From positions 18,384 through 82,383 of the forward strand of contig CAKPRO010000007.1 in assembly GCA_934182615.1 (NCBI GenBank): 64,000 nucleotides of DNA. Reading direction: 5' to 3'. Positions 1-7,790 of this stretch are shown here, piece after piece (the first letter of the stretch is position 1; every line of letters starts with the position of its first letter). Position numbers and translations under genes: made by a program. This DNA is from an uncultured Bacilli bacterium (lineage in GTDB: Bacteria; Bacillota_I; Bacilli_A; RF39; UBA660). The notes under the pieces were generated by a model, which was given only the letters and a program-made list of their open reading frames with translations, had not been told where the DNA came from and did not search any database.

Positions 1-89
1 ATCAATCCTCTACTCGTATTAATTATAACATTTCTAGATATAAATGTAAATGTTTTATAGTTAGTTTTATAGTTATTTTATTGTTTATT

Positions 90-154
90 ATAGCCATTAA
101 AGCCTATATATATAATAGTCTTTAATGGTTATGAATAGCCTATAGTCTATTCAT
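90..154 (-). other. Tandem hairpins with AC...GR loops (element A)
   Basis: Two adjacent stems. The one at 131-154 reads on the minus strand GAATAG-ACTATAGG-CTATTC. The one at 90-132 has a 13-bp arm around a loop beginning ACT and ending AGG. Both have a stem-closing G-C pair, then A, C, a few bases, G, G. The same loop pattern recurs at 53841-53894, 48196-48279, 17879-17923 and 54194-54226. They lie downstream of dnaJ and upstream of whatever minus-strand gene lies left of the window. Confidence 0.6.
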
Positions 155-180
155 AATAAACTATCATATTTGGGGTGAAA

Positions 181-214
181 TACTTTCTAACTTAGATAAT
201 TCCAAATAAAAAGA
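181..214 (-). repeat. 34-bp intergenic repeat, copy 1
   Basis: A 34-bp stretch identical to 53923-53956. In both places it lies beside a pair of hairpins with AC...GR loops (here 90-132 and 131-154), in the same order on the minus strand: repeat, then hairpin, then hairpin. The rest of 1-222 holds no gene. Seen directly; its function is unknown. Confidence 0.8.
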
Positions 215-228
215 CTAATTTCTTAGTC
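207..228 (-). terminator. Intrinsic terminator of the heat-shock operon
   Basis: On the minus strand GACTAA-GAAA-TTAGTC is followed by TTTTTATTT. The stem overlaps the dnaJ stop codon and closes the hrcA-grpE-dnaK-dnaJ operon. Confidence 0.75.
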
Positions 229-1332
229 CTTTAACTTTTTATTATATTTAGTAAATTCACTATCATCATCTAATTCTGTTTCTGATAATAATTTGAATAG
301 TTCTTTTTGTTTTCTATTAATCTTTGAAGGTATTACGACATTAATGATAACATACATATCACCTTTCTTATTATTAATATCACTATCTATTCCTTTACCT
401 TTTAATCTTAATTTAGTACCATTCTTAGTACCATCAGGTATTGTTACATAAGCATTACCATATAATGTTGGTATTTCTTTCTTACATCCTAAGACTGCTT
501 CAGTTATAGTAAGTGGTACTTCTATATAAATGTCATTGCCATCTCTTTTATAGAAGGAATCTTCTTTTACAGCAAATTCGATATATAAGTCTCCTGGCTC
601 ACCACCATTAGTACCGGCTTCTCCTTTACCCGCTAATCTTAGTCTATTACCTGTATCTACTCCTTTAGGAATAGTTACAGTAAGGGTTTTCTTTTTAACT
701 ACTTTACCTGTTCCTTTACAAGATGTACATAGTTTATCAAATGACGAACCTGTTCCACCACAATGTGGACAAGTAGTTCTCGATAAGAAAGAACCAAACA
801 TCGTACTCTGCTGACGAGTTACTGTTCCCGAACCTTTACATTCAGGACAAGTATGTTTACCAAAGCCACCTTCGCCATGACATTCACTACACTCGTCTTC
901 ACATTCTACTTCGATATCTCTCTTACTACCATGAACTGCTTCTTCAAAAGTAACAGTCATTCTGTATAGTAAATCACTACCGGCTTGTTTTCTCTTTCCA
1001 CCTCTAGATGAACTTGTTCTAAAACCAAAGTTTTTAAGTACTTCTTCCATAATATCGCCATAGTCACTAAAGTCAAAGCCATCAAATCCTGAAAAGCCAC
1101 CTTGAGAATTAGTAAATGCACTATGACCAAATTGGTCGTACTGTTTCCTCTTATTTTCGTCAGATAGTACAGCATAAGCCTCCTGACACTCTTTAAACTT
1201 TTCAGCAGCATTTTCTTCTTTAGAAACATCAGGGTGATACTTCTTGGCTAATTTTCTAAATGCTGATTTTATTTCATCTTGGGTAGCGGTCTTTGGTACT
1301 CCCAGTACCTCATAATAATCTTTTTTATCCAT
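223..1332 (-). CDS. dnaJ: Chaperone protein DnaJ
   Basis: Hsp40 co-chaperone that delivers unfolded clients to DnaK and stimulates its ATPase. The 369-aa product has the complete family layout: a J domain with HPD at residues 33-35, a Gly/Phe-rich linker (about 70-100), four CXXCXGXG zinc repeats (CSECHGEG, CPECKGSG, CPHCGGTG, CTSCKGTG) and a C-terminal substrate-binding region. I place the start at the ATG at 1332, which begins MDKKDYYEVLG and follows GGAGG by five bases. An upstream in-frame ATG at 1350 lacks such a site. It is the last gene of the heat-shock operon, separated from dnaK by a 10-bp hairpin at 1355-1378. Confidence 0.97.
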   Translation of the reverse strand: MDKKDYYEVLGVPKTATQDEIKSAFRKLAKKYHPDVSKEENAAEKFKECQEAYAVLSDENKRKQYDQFGHSAFTNSQGGFSGFDGFDFSDYGDIMEEVLKNFGFRTSSSRGGKRKQAGSDLLYRMTVTFEEAVHGSKRDIEVECEDECSECHGEGGFGKHTCPECKGSGTVTRQQSTMFGSFLSRTTCPHCGGTGSSFDKLCTSCKGTGKVVKKKTLTVTIPKGVDTGNRLRLAGKGEAGTNGGEPGDLYIEFAVKEDSFYKRDGNDIYIEVPLTITEAVLGCKKEIPTLYGNAYVTIPDGTKNGTKLRLKGKGIDSDINNKKGDMYVIINVVIPSKINRKQKELFKLLSETELDDDSEFTKYNKKLKD

Positions 1333-1354
1333 ATTTTCCTCCAAGTACAAGTAT

Positions 1355-1378
1355 AAAGCTCTAGAAAGCTAGAGCTTT
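1355..1378 (-). promoter_or_regulatory. dnaK-dnaJ intercistronic hairpin
   Basis: Perfect 10-bp stem AAAGCTCTAG with its complement around a 4-nt loop, between the dnaK stop and the dnaJ ribosome binding site. The run of T after it on the minus strand is short. It is more likely an mRNA processing or stability element, or a weak attenuator setting the DnaK:DnaJ ratio, than a full terminator (inference). Confidence 0.5.
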
Positions 1379-1385
1379 TACTTAA

Positions 1386-3209
1386 TTATTTTTCTTCGAA
1401 TTCAGCATCCATTACATTGTCGTCTTTTTTATCTTCTTTTGGTGCTTCTTCAGTAGTATTACTTTCTTGTCCTTCTTTAGCAGCACTTTCATAAACCTTA
1501 GTAGCAAGAGCATTAGCCTTCTCTAATAATTTATCTTTAGCCTCAGTGATTTCTTTAGCATCTTCGCCTTCCATAGCTTTCTTAGTCTTTTCAATTAACT
1601 CTTCAGCTTCTTTCTTATCACTATCAGTTACTTTATCACCAAGATCTTTAATAGCCTTTTCAGTCATATTAATAATTTGTTCTGCTTCATTCTTAGCATC
1701 TGCTAATTCTTTCTTCTTAGCATCTGCTTCTTTATTCTTTTCTGCTTCTTTCATCATTTTATCGATTTCTTCATCACTTAATGTGTTAGTAGCAGTAATA
1801 GTAATTGATTGTTCTTTCTTAGTACCTAAATCTTTTGCTTTAACATTAACAATACCATTAGCATCTATATCAAATGTAACCTCAATTTGTGGTACTCCTC
1901 TAGGTGCAGGTGGAATGTTAGTTAATTGGAAGTTACCAAGTGTCTTATTATCATTAGCCATTGGTCTCTCACCTTGTAATACATGGATATCAACAGCAGG
2001 TTGATTATCAGCAGCAGTTGAGAACACTTGACTCTTACTAGTAGGAATTGTAGTATTTCTAGGTATTAATACTGTCATTACTCCTCCTAATGTTTCAATA
2101 CCAAGTGATAATGGTGTTACATCTAGAAGTACGATATCATTAACATCTCCTGTTAATACTCCACCTTGAATAGCGGCTCCCATAGCTACTACTTCATCAG
2201 GGTTAACTTCTTTAGAAGGTTCTTTATTTAATTCTTTCTTAACTAGTTCTTGTACACAAGGTATTCTAGTAGAACCTCCTACTAATAATACTTTATCAAT
2301 ATCTTTAGCAGATAAGTTAGCATCTTTTAAAGCTTTTCTTACTGGTTCAGTAGTAGATTCTACTAAATCACTAATTAAGTCTTCAAATTTAGCTCTAGTT
2401 AAACTCATATTTAAATGAATTGGACCATCAGTACCTTGTGATATAAATGGTAATGATATTTCAGTAGTAGTCATACCACTAAGATCTTTTTTAGCTTTTT
2501 CAGCAGCATCTTTAACTCTTTGCATAGCCATTTTATCTTTAGTTAAGTCTACACTAGTTTCTTTCTTAAATTCACTTACGATGTAATCCATAACTCTTTC
2601 ATCAAAGTCATCACCACCTAAATGGTTATTACCACTAGTAGATTTAACTTCAAATACACCATCACCTAACTCTAGGATAGATACATCAAATGTACCACCA
2701 CCTAAGTCATATACAAGTACTGTTTGGTTTTTATCTTGTTTATCTAGACCATAAGCAAGAGCTGCTGCTGTTGGTTCATTGATAATTCTTTCTACCTCTA
2801 AACCAGCAATTTTACCAGCATTCTTAGTAGCTTGTCTTTGAGCATCATTAAAGTATGCAGGTACCGTAATAACTGCTTTATTAACAGTTTCTCCTAAGTA
2901 TGCTTCAGCAGTCTTCTTAAGATCTCCTAGTATCATAGCGGATACTTCTTCTGGAGAATATTCTTTTCCATTTGCAGATACTTTTTCACTAGTACCCATT
3001 TTTCTTTTAATTGAAGATATTGTATCTTTATTAGTTACCATTTGGTTTTTAGCCTTTTGACCTACAATTATATCTCCATTTTTAAATGCTACTACTGATG
3101 GAGTTGTTCTCATACCCTCAGGGTTTGTTATAACTTTTGCTTCACCTCCATCGTATACAGCAACACAACTATTAGTTGTTCCTAAATCTATTCCTATAAT
3201 TTTACTCAT
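1386..3209 (-). CDS. dnaK: Chaperone protein DnaK (Hsp70)
   Basis: ATP-dependent Hsp70 chaperone. The 607-aa product has the nucleotide-binding domain (IGIDLGTTNSCVAV at the N-terminus, LVYDLGGGTFDVSIL, LLVGGSTRIPCVQ), the hydrophobic linker DIVLLDVTPLSLGIE, a beta-sandwich substrate domain and a helical lid ending in an acidic tail (DAEFEEK). Of two in-frame ATGs nine bases apart, I choose the one at 3209: the AAGAAAGG ribosome binding site is too close to the first (3218), and the second gives the canonical MSKIIGID start. It lies 17 bp after a small membrane-protein gene and upstream of dnaJ, under HrcA/CIRCE control from 5000-5100. Confidence 0.98.
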   Translation of the reverse strand: MSKIIGIDLGTTNSCVAVYDGGEAKVITNPEGMRTTPSVVAFKNGDIIVGQKAKNQMVTNKDTISSIKRKMGTSEKVSANGKEYSPEEVSAMILGDLKKTAEAYLGETVNKAVITVPAYFNDAQRQATKNAGKIAGLEVERIINEPTAAALAYGLDKQDKNQTVLVYDLGGGTFDVSILELGDGVFEVKSTSGNNHLGGDDFDERVMDYIVSEFKKETSVDLTKDKMAMQRVKDAAEKAKKDLSGMTTTEISLPFISQGTDGPIHLNMSLTRAKFEDLISDLVESTTEPVRKALKDANLSAKDIDKVLLVGGSTRIPCVQELVKKELNKEPSKEVNPDEVVAMGAAIQGGVLTGDVNDIVLLDVTPLSLGIETLGGVMTVLIPRNTTIPTSKSQVFSTAADNQPAVDIHVLQGERPMANDNKTLGNFQLTNIPPAPRGVPQIEVTFDIDANGIVNVKAKDLGTKKEQSITITATNTLSDEEIDKMMKEAEKNKEADAKKKELADAKNEAEQIINMTEKAIKDLGDKVTDSDKKEAEELIEKTKKAMEGEDAKEITEAKDKLLEKANALATKVYESAAKEGQESNTTEEAPKEDKKDDNVMDAEFEEK

Positions 3210-3226
3210 ATTTATCATTTCCTTTC

Positions 3227-3442
3227 TTATTTATCATCATCAAAGTCATGAATGACTTTAATATTTTTTTCTTTATTTATATTTTCCTCTTTTTTATTCT
3301 TTTTTATATTCATGTATAATAGATAACTAACTAAAGCAATTAATATTACTGGTAATAGCCAAATAACAAACTTAACTGCTAGAACTGCTAGTAATATTGA
3401 TACTATTATATATATTATTTCTTTTATGGTATCTTTATTCAT
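3227..3442 (-). CDS. Small membrane protein in the heat-shock operon
   Basis: 71 aa with two closely spaced hydrophobic segments (about residues 8-26 and 28-45) and a Lys-rich, then Asp-rich, hydrophilic tail. It overlaps the end of grpE by 8 bp and precedes dnaK, so it should be translated in the operon and heat-induced. I do not recognise a family. The position between grpE and dnaK is unusual, since the usual firmicute order is hrcA-grpE-dnaK-dnaJ. Confidence 0.7.
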   Translation of the reverse strand: MNKDTIKEIIYIIVSILLAVLAVKFVIWLLPVILIALVSYLLYMNIKKNKKEENINKEKNIKVIHDFDDDK

Positions 3443-4010
3443 TTACTTTCACCATAGCAGTTCTAAGTACTCTATCTTTATACATATAACCTTTTTGTAA
3501 CACTACTGTTACAACTCCTGATTCTTTAGTTTCATCATGATCAACAACAACAGCTTGTTCTAGTGCTGGATCAAATTCTTTACCTAAACAATCTATTTCT
3601 TTTACTTCAAACTTTTCAAGTAAATCTTTTATTTGTTTATACATAAGTTTAAAGCCTTCTAGAAACTTAGATACTTCATCTTCTAAGTTATCATCATCCA
3701 TACTTATTGCTCTTTCAAAGTTATCTAAGATAGGAAGAAAACCTTTTAAAATATCTTCTTCAGCATATTTTATTATTCTATTAGTTTCTTCATCTTTTCT
3801 TCTTTTATAATTAATAAGTTCAGCTTGACTTCTTAGAAGTGCCTCCTCTAGATTCTTTATTTTATCTTCTAGTTTATTATCACCACAAGAGCATTCTTCA
3901 CTACAAGTACACTCTTCTTTAGCCTCTTTGCAGTTACATTCTTCATTACTGCAATGTTCTTTCTTTATTTCTTTTTCTTCTTTTTTATGTTTATTATTCT
4001 TCTTTTCCAC
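3435..4010 (-). CDS. grpE: Nucleotide exchange factor GrpE with a Cys-rich N-terminus
   Basis: GrpE releases ADP from DnaK. The 191-aa protein has the long coiled coil (about residues 48-110, beginning KLEDKIKNLEEALLRSQAEL) and the C-terminal beta domain with the family pattern KGYMYKDRVLRTAMVKV. Its N-terminal 45 residues are Lys/Glu-rich and contain seven cysteines (residues 20, 25, 27, 34, 36, 40, 42), several in C-x-C pairs. That is not usual for GrpE and suggests metal binding or redox sensing (inference). The gene overlaps hrcA by 17 bp upstream and the small membrane-protein gene by 8 bp downstream. Confidence 0.95.
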   Translation of the reverse strand: MEKKNNKHKKEEKEIKKEHCSNEECNCKEAKEECTCSEECSCGDNKLEDKIKNLEEALLRSQAELINYKRRKDEETNRIIKYAEEDILKGFLPILDNFERAISMDDDNLEDEVSKFLEGFKLMYKQIKDLLEKFEVKEIDCLGKEFDPALEQAVVVDHDETKESGVVTVVLQKGYMYKDRVLRTAMVKVNE

Positions 4011-5007
4011 TTTGACCTCCTAAATTATTTTTAATGTAATCTAGTAGTGTTACCACTCTATCATACTCCATTCTCTTTGGTCCAATTATTGCTATTGTTC
4101 CTTCGGTTCCATCTATATTATATTTAGTTTTAATAACTGAAACATCATCTGTAAGTTCTGTTTCACTACCAACATAAATATTTATTCCATTATCTTCTTC
4201 TTTCATTTTAGAAATACTATCTATATCTTCAAATTTACTAAGTATTTCTTTTACTTTATCGATATTAGTAAATTCTGGTTGCTTTAACATATTAGTTCTT
4301 CCACCAAAGTAAGCATTTTCTCTTTGAGCAGAAGTAAATTCATGAAATGCATCATAGAAGGTATTATAAAGTACTTCATATTGGCCAACATAATCTTTTA
4401 TAATTGGTTTTACTTCATACTCTAGTTTTTCACTTACCTCGTTAATAGGAGTACCTATTACTAATTTATTTATTAATTCTACTGTTTTCTTTACATCTTC
4501 TTTAGGAACAGTATTTGGCAAGTATAATGTTTTATGTTGTACTACTCCTTTATCTGTTATTACTATAGATAATATTTTATTATCTTCTAGTGGAACTACT
4601 TCTACTTTCTTAAGTCTATTTTCTTTAGAAGCACCTCCTAGTACAACTGCTGTATAGTTAGTTATTTCACTAATTATTTCTATACTTTTCTTAATTGTAT
4701 CATTTAAATCTAATGTATTATTTCTAAAAATAGTTTGAAGTTTTAACATATCTTCTCCTGTCATATTTTTAGGTTTCATTAAATTATCTACATAATACTT
4801 ATAACCTTCTTCACTAGGTATTCTTCCTGATGCAAAATGATTTTTTTCTAGTAGATGTAATTCTTCTAAGGCTACCATTTCATTTCTAATTGTAGCACTA
4901 GAACATTTTAATTTCTTACAAATATGATTTGAACTTACTGGTTTAGCAGTTCTAATATATTCTTCTACTATTACTTTTAGTATTTCATTTTGTCTCTTGG
5001 TGATCAT
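3994..5007 (-). CDS. hrcA: Heat-inducible transcription repressor HrcA
   Basis: Dimeric winged-helix repressor that binds CIRCE operators and shuts off chaperone operons. The 337-aa protein begins MITKRQNEILKVIVEEYI with the recognition helix region SSATIRNEMVALEELHLL, and ends with the HrcA C-terminal pattern IAIIGPKRMEYDRVVTLLDYI. It is the first gene of the operon and its promoter carries two CIRCE-like repeats, so it is autoregulated. The start at 5007 sits close behind the second operator. Confidence 0.97.
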   Translation of the reverse strand: MITKRQNEILKVIVEEYIRTAKPVSSNHICKKLKCSSATIRNEMVALEELHLLEKNHFASGRIPSEEGYKYYVDNLMKPKNMTGEDMLKLQTIFRNNTLDLNDTIKKSIEIISEITNYTAVVLGGASKENRLKKVEVVPLEDNKILSIVITDKGVVQHKTLYLPNTVPKEDVKKTVELINKLVIGTPINEVSEKLEYEVKPIIKDYVGQYEVLYNTFYDAFHEFTSAQRENAYFGGRTNMLKQPEFTNIDKVKEILSKFEDIDSISKMKEEDNGINIYVGSETELTDDVSVIKTKYNIDGTEGTIAIIGPKRMEYDRVVTLLDYIKNNLGGQSGKEE

Positions 5008-5020
5008 TATATCACTTCCT

Positions 5021-5047
5021 TTAGCAATTCTTTATTTCCATTGCTAA
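5021..5047. promoter_or_regulatory. CIRCE-like operator, proximal
   Basis: TTAGCAATT-N9-CATTGCTAA: the CIRCE geometry (9-bp arms, 9-bp spacer, one mismatch), but with AATT/CATT in place of the canonical ACTC/GAGT inner bases. It lies between the promoter and the hrcA start. Confidence 0.75.
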
Positions 5048-5051
5048 TATC

Positions 5052-5080
5052 ATTATATTACTATTTTTTAGCAATGTCAA
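5052..5080 (-). promoter_or_regulatory. Heat-shock operon promoter
   Basis: On the minus strand, TTGACA (5075-5080) and TATAAT (5052-5057) are separated by exactly 17 bp, a perfect sigma-A-type consensus. The -35 box lies inside the upstream CIRCE-like repeat, and the second repeat begins just downstream of the -10. Confidence 0.85.
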
Positions 5081-5094
5081 CATAAAATTGCTAA
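5068..5094. promoter_or_regulatory. CIRCE-like operator, distal
   Basis: TTAGCAATG-N9-AATTGCTAA, with the same arm sequence and the same 9-bp spacer as the proximal copy. It overlaps the -35 hexamer. Two sites with the same non-canonical arms indicate that this HrcA recognises a shifted consensus. Confidence 0.75.
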
Positions 5095-5141
5095 TTTTTT
5101 TATTTTTTTATATTTATATTGTAATATCATCTTACATAGTA

Positions 5142-5164
5142 GTTTATAGCCAAATTCTATAAAC
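5142..5164 (-). other. Hairpin upstream of the hrcA promoter
   Basis: 8-bp stem GTTTATAG/CTATAAAC with a 7-nt loop (minus strand AATTTGG). It resembles the AC...GR hairpin family only partly. The rest of 5100-5280 holds a probable bidirectional terminator at about 5213-5240 (TAGTTTA/TAAACTA with a T run). Confidence 0.35.
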
Positions 5165-5290
5165 TATATATCAACCATATCTATTATATTCACAGTGGAA
5201 ACTAAAAGAAAAAGAACTAGTTTAGTTAAACTAATTCTATTTTTTATGATTTGCCTAGTATTTTGCCGGATATTTATTATGATAAAATAA

Positions 5291-5322
5291 AGAATCTGAT
5301 TTTAATTAACATTCCAGATTCT
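5291..5322 (-). terminator. Terminator of the DGR-target operon
   Basis: 8-bp stem AGAATCTG/CAGATTCT, followed on the minus strand by TTATTTT. It is the first convincing terminator downstream of the surface-protein operon. Confidence 0.55.
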
Positions 5323-5444
5323 CTTTAATTAGATTTAATATTTATTACCATACTTATAACTATAATTATATAAGTGTTAATACCAATTACTTATCCAAAC
5401 CAAAAACCAAGGACGACGCACGATGTTTGCAGTCCATGCTGTCT

Positions 5445-5461
5445 GCCAGACCAAGTCTGGC
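5445..5461 (-). other. GC-rich hairpin downstream of the DGR variable region
   Basis: Perfect 7-bp inverted repeat GCCAGAC-CAA-GTCTGGC, 22 bp after the stop codon of the variable-region gene, inside an island (about 5404-5650) much richer in G+C than its surroundings. In studied DGRs a short hairpin or cruciform just downstream of the variable region is needed for target recognition, and this one has the right place and size. The link to retrohoming is inference. Confidence 0.65.
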
Positions 5462-5482
5462 TTAGCCGGCCCTCAAACTAGT

Positions 5483-7084
5483 TTATCCTACCGTCAATTG
5501 ATATGGACTATTTTTTGTACCTTCCCCCGACTCTATTTCTTGTGTAGTACTCAGAAAAACGACTGGGCGCACACCGTAGCTACGATACGCATAATAGCTA
5601 GGAGTGACATAGCCGGGCGAAATCACAACCCACACGTCGCTCGAGTCGCCAGAATGAGGGTTTAATAACCATTCCCATGCACCCTTGTATAAATAGTTAT
5701 TTTTTCGACATTGATAATCATTAACATCACTATTATAACTACCTATATTAAGATCATTACCACTTGCATCTTTACACTTTGTAAAATCAGCAGCATATCC
5801 ATAATCGCTTGGATACATTAATCCTATTTTACCCGTCCATGTTGTTGGCCTTCCACTATATACAGTAGTACCCCTTTCTTTTTCATAGATAAAGTCAGAG
5901 TAAACAACACCAGTATTCCAACCACCAAGATTATATATTACCTCTTGAATTAAATTTCTTGTTGCACTATTTTTAATACCAATAGAGGTAAAATCACAAG
6001 CAATCGTAGCATTATTAGCGTTGTTATAACAAGTTCCACTTTTGGCGTTATAATATAAGCTTCCACCAACTGTTTCACTATCATAACCTGGGTTTAGTAA
6101 TTTCATTAATCTAGCATCGGTCCAGTCATTTTTACCATAACCATTTTCTGCTCCAGTTGTTGTATCTTTATTATCCCAAGAATAACTTCCTATTGTAGTA
6201 CCTCTTACTAATTTTACTTTACCATCAAATACTCCAATTATTCTCCATAGTTCACAAGTTGAAGAAGTTTGATTTGCATAATCAGAACAATTAAAATATA
6301 CATAGTTATTTGGACTTGCTCCATAATATCTTACATTACTTCCTATATCCGCCATTAAACTATGTTCCGGATCATAATGATATGTAATACCATTATTTAA
6401 TACATCAGTCTTATCAGCATAATAATAATCACTTAATATTTTATATGATAAATTATTTTCGCTTTTCATTTCGTCAGATATTTGTGTTATATCAGGTATT
6501 GTTCCTTCTTTTACTAGAGCATCTGTTCCTTCAGCATGTAATTTAAAATTAAATGTTTTATTCATCATTTCAATATCATTATCATAATTTGCTCCATCTA
6601 TCCATACATATAATGTATAATTAGATACTGTTGTTAATACTTCTTCATTAATTAATAATTCAATATGCTTAGTATTATTATAACTACAACTAACAGTGTT
6701 ATTAGTTAAATAATCAGTACTAAAGTTACCTTCTTTTACTAATGTATCACTTTTATAAAAAGCATATCTAAAGCTTTCATTCTTTAACTTTTCATCGATA
6801 CTAGTAATATCTAGATACATATTAAATTTTAATCCTGTTTTATTAGCACTAACTTTAATATTTTTTATCATACCATATTCTTTACTTTCTACAGGCCTTA
6901 ACTTAGCATCCGCTATTGCACTTCCACCATCAAAATATACTGTCGCACTACCTATACTTGTTACTATTTTAGTTTCTTCTTCTGAACTAGTATTCCATAC
7001 ATAATAAGCAAGTGTAGATCCTACTACTGCTACTACTAATAATGTTATTCCAAATATCATATATATTTTAGATATATTTTTCAT
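5483..7084 (-). CDS. Surface-anchored DGR target protein with C-terminal variable lectin-like domain
   Basis: 533 aa. One N-terminal transmembrane or signal segment (residues 5-28, ending GSTLAYYVW) is of the SipW/TasA type. A beta-rich stalk follows, then from about residue 240 a domain starting YYGASPNNYVYFNC with WRIIGVFDGKVKLVR, and a C-terminal segment WEWLLNPHSGDSSDVWVV...YGVRPVVFL. The same domain occurs in the 25920-28550 gene, but there without the GC-rich segment. In DGR systems such C-type-lectin or FGE-like domains display the variable ligand-binding surface. The gene overlaps its upstream partner by one base (TAATG), so the two are co-translated. Probable role: a diversified adhesin or receptor on the cell surface (inference). 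Confidence 0.75.
   Translation of the reverse strand: MKNISKIYMIFGITLLVVAVVGSTLAYYVWNTSSEEETKIVTSIGSATVYFDGGSAIADAKLRPVESKEYGMIKNIKVSANKTGLKFNMYLDITSIDEKLKNESFRYAFYKSDTLVKEGNFSTDYLTNNTVSCSYNNTKHIELLINEEVLTTVSNYTLYVWIDGANYDNDIEMMNKTFNFKLHAEGTDALVKEGTIPDITQISDEMKSENNLSYKILSDYYYADKTDVLNNGITYHYDPEHSLMADIGSNVRYYGASPNNYVYFNCSDYANQTSSTCELWRIIGVFDGKVKLVRGTTIGSYSWDNKDTTTGAENGYGKNDWTDARLMKLLNPGYDSETVGGSLYYNAKSGTCYNNANNATIACDFTSIGIKNSATRNLIQEVIYNLGGWNTGVVYSDFIYEKERGTTVYSGRPTTWTGKIGLMYPSDYGYAADFTKCKDASGNDLNIGSYNSDVNDYQCRKNNYLYKGAWEWLLNPHSGDSSDVWVVISPGYVTPSYYAYRSYGVRPVVFLSTTQEIESGEGTKNSPYQLTVG
5551..5650 (-). other. Candidate DGR variable region (VR) with IMH-like end
   Basis: The last part of the 5483-7084 gene changes abruptly from AT-rich to GC-rich. 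In the 26 codons from the Ser-Ser-Asp-Val-Trp stretch to Gly-Val-Arg, none ends in A, and 19 end in C or T, as expected if template AAC/AAT codons had been randomised at their adenines. The protein pattern (VW.V.S.G.V....A...YGVRPVVFL) matches DGR variable regions, whose templates encode runs of Asn at those positions. The invariant end GVRPVV (5551-5572) would be the IMH. No template copy is present in the window. Confidence 0.75.
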
Positions 7085-7632
7085 TATGCTCGCCTACTTT
7101 CTACTTTAACATTTATCTTTCCACTAAAAGTGGAAGATAATATTTGTTCTTTATTACTATCTGTTATTTTAGAACTATCTAACCATACTACTACTGTTAA
7201 AGGTAACTCTCTATCAGTAATTCTTACATCATTATATAATGTAATTCTTCCTTTACTAGTAACAGTACCATCTACTAAAAAAGTATTACCATATACAACT
7301 TGATATTTTAATATACCACTAGTTATTAAAATATCTGAAGTAGTATTATCAACATCTAAGTAAACAGTTCCACTTCCCACTGTAATAGTACATTTATTAT
7401 TTAAACTAAGCATTGCTGTTGAAGATAATCCATCTTTAGCACTATTACCAAGTTCTAATGTTGCCTTATTTTCATTACTACCGATATTTCTTCCCTTTAC
7501 ATAAGTAACATCAAAACATTCAGCAGTACCTTTAACAGTTACTAATCCAGACCAAGTATATATTGCATATGTAGCTCCTAATACAATTATCAAGATTCCT
7601 AGTATTAATAATATTATTTTAGTCTTTTTCAT
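7084..7632 (-). CDS. SipW/TasA-type secreted protein, partner of the DGR target
   Basis: 182 aa starting MKKTKIILLILGILIIVLGATYAIYTW: a signal segment with the Ala-x-Tyr-Ala type junction of SipW-dependent proteins, followed by a beta-rich exported region. The start at 7632 follows GGAGG with a 5-nt gap. It is the first gene of a two-gene operon with the DGR target and might be a fibre or anchoring subunit. The mRNA leader (7650-7870) contains an intrinsic terminator and a short ORF. The family is not recognised beyond the N-terminus. Confidence 0.7.
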   Translation of the reverse strand: MKKTKIILLILGILIIVLGATYAIYTWSGLVTVKGTAECFDVTYVKGRNIGSNENKATLELGNSAKDGLSSTAMLSLNNKCTITVGSGTVYLDVDNTTSDILITSGILKYQVVYGNTFLVDGTVTSKGRITLYNDVRITDRELPLTVVVWLDSSKITDSNKEQILSSTFSGKINVKVESRRA

Positions 7633-7646
7633 TCTTTCCTCCACAC

Positions 7647-7699
7647 AAAAAAGACTATGAAAAATCACTAATATTTCTATTAGTTATTTCATAGCCTTT
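7647..7699 (-). terminator. Leader terminator/attenuator in front of the DGR-target operon
   Basis: On the minus strand a 13-bp outer stem (AAAGGCTATGAAA with TTTCATAGTCTTT) carries an inner 6-bp stem CTAATA/TATTAG capped by GAAA, and runs into TTTTTT. It ends about 6 nt before the GGAGG of the 7632 start codon, so it stands between the promoter and both genes. Confidence 0.75.
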
Positions 7700-7727
7700 A
7701 TATTTATTATTATTTAATTTATTTAGG

Positions 7728-7790
7728 TTAGACTTTTGCCCCCCCCCTAATTAACTTGTAGTTAACTTTTGAAAATAACACTTTTTTCAT
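7728..7790 (-). CDS. 20-aa leader ORF containing a G9 tract
   Basis: Encodes MKKVLFSKVNYKLIRGGAKV, with a strong ribosome binding site AAAGGAGG (7799-7806) 8 nt before its ATG. Its Arg-Gly-Gly codons lie in nine consecutive G's (7739-7747). As written it stops about 30 nt before the terminator stem. With one G fewer the frame would stay open to 51 codons and end inside the 3' arm of the terminator. This suggests phase-variable attenuation by slippage (inference). Confidence 0.5.
   Translation of the reverse strand: MKKVLFSKVNYKLIRGGAKV

Noticed and set aside
5423..5665. 80-aa plus-strand ORF over the GC-rich island
   Set aside because: It is antisense to the DGR variable region; its openness follows from the codon bias of the minus-strand gene, and no ribosome binding site is seen.
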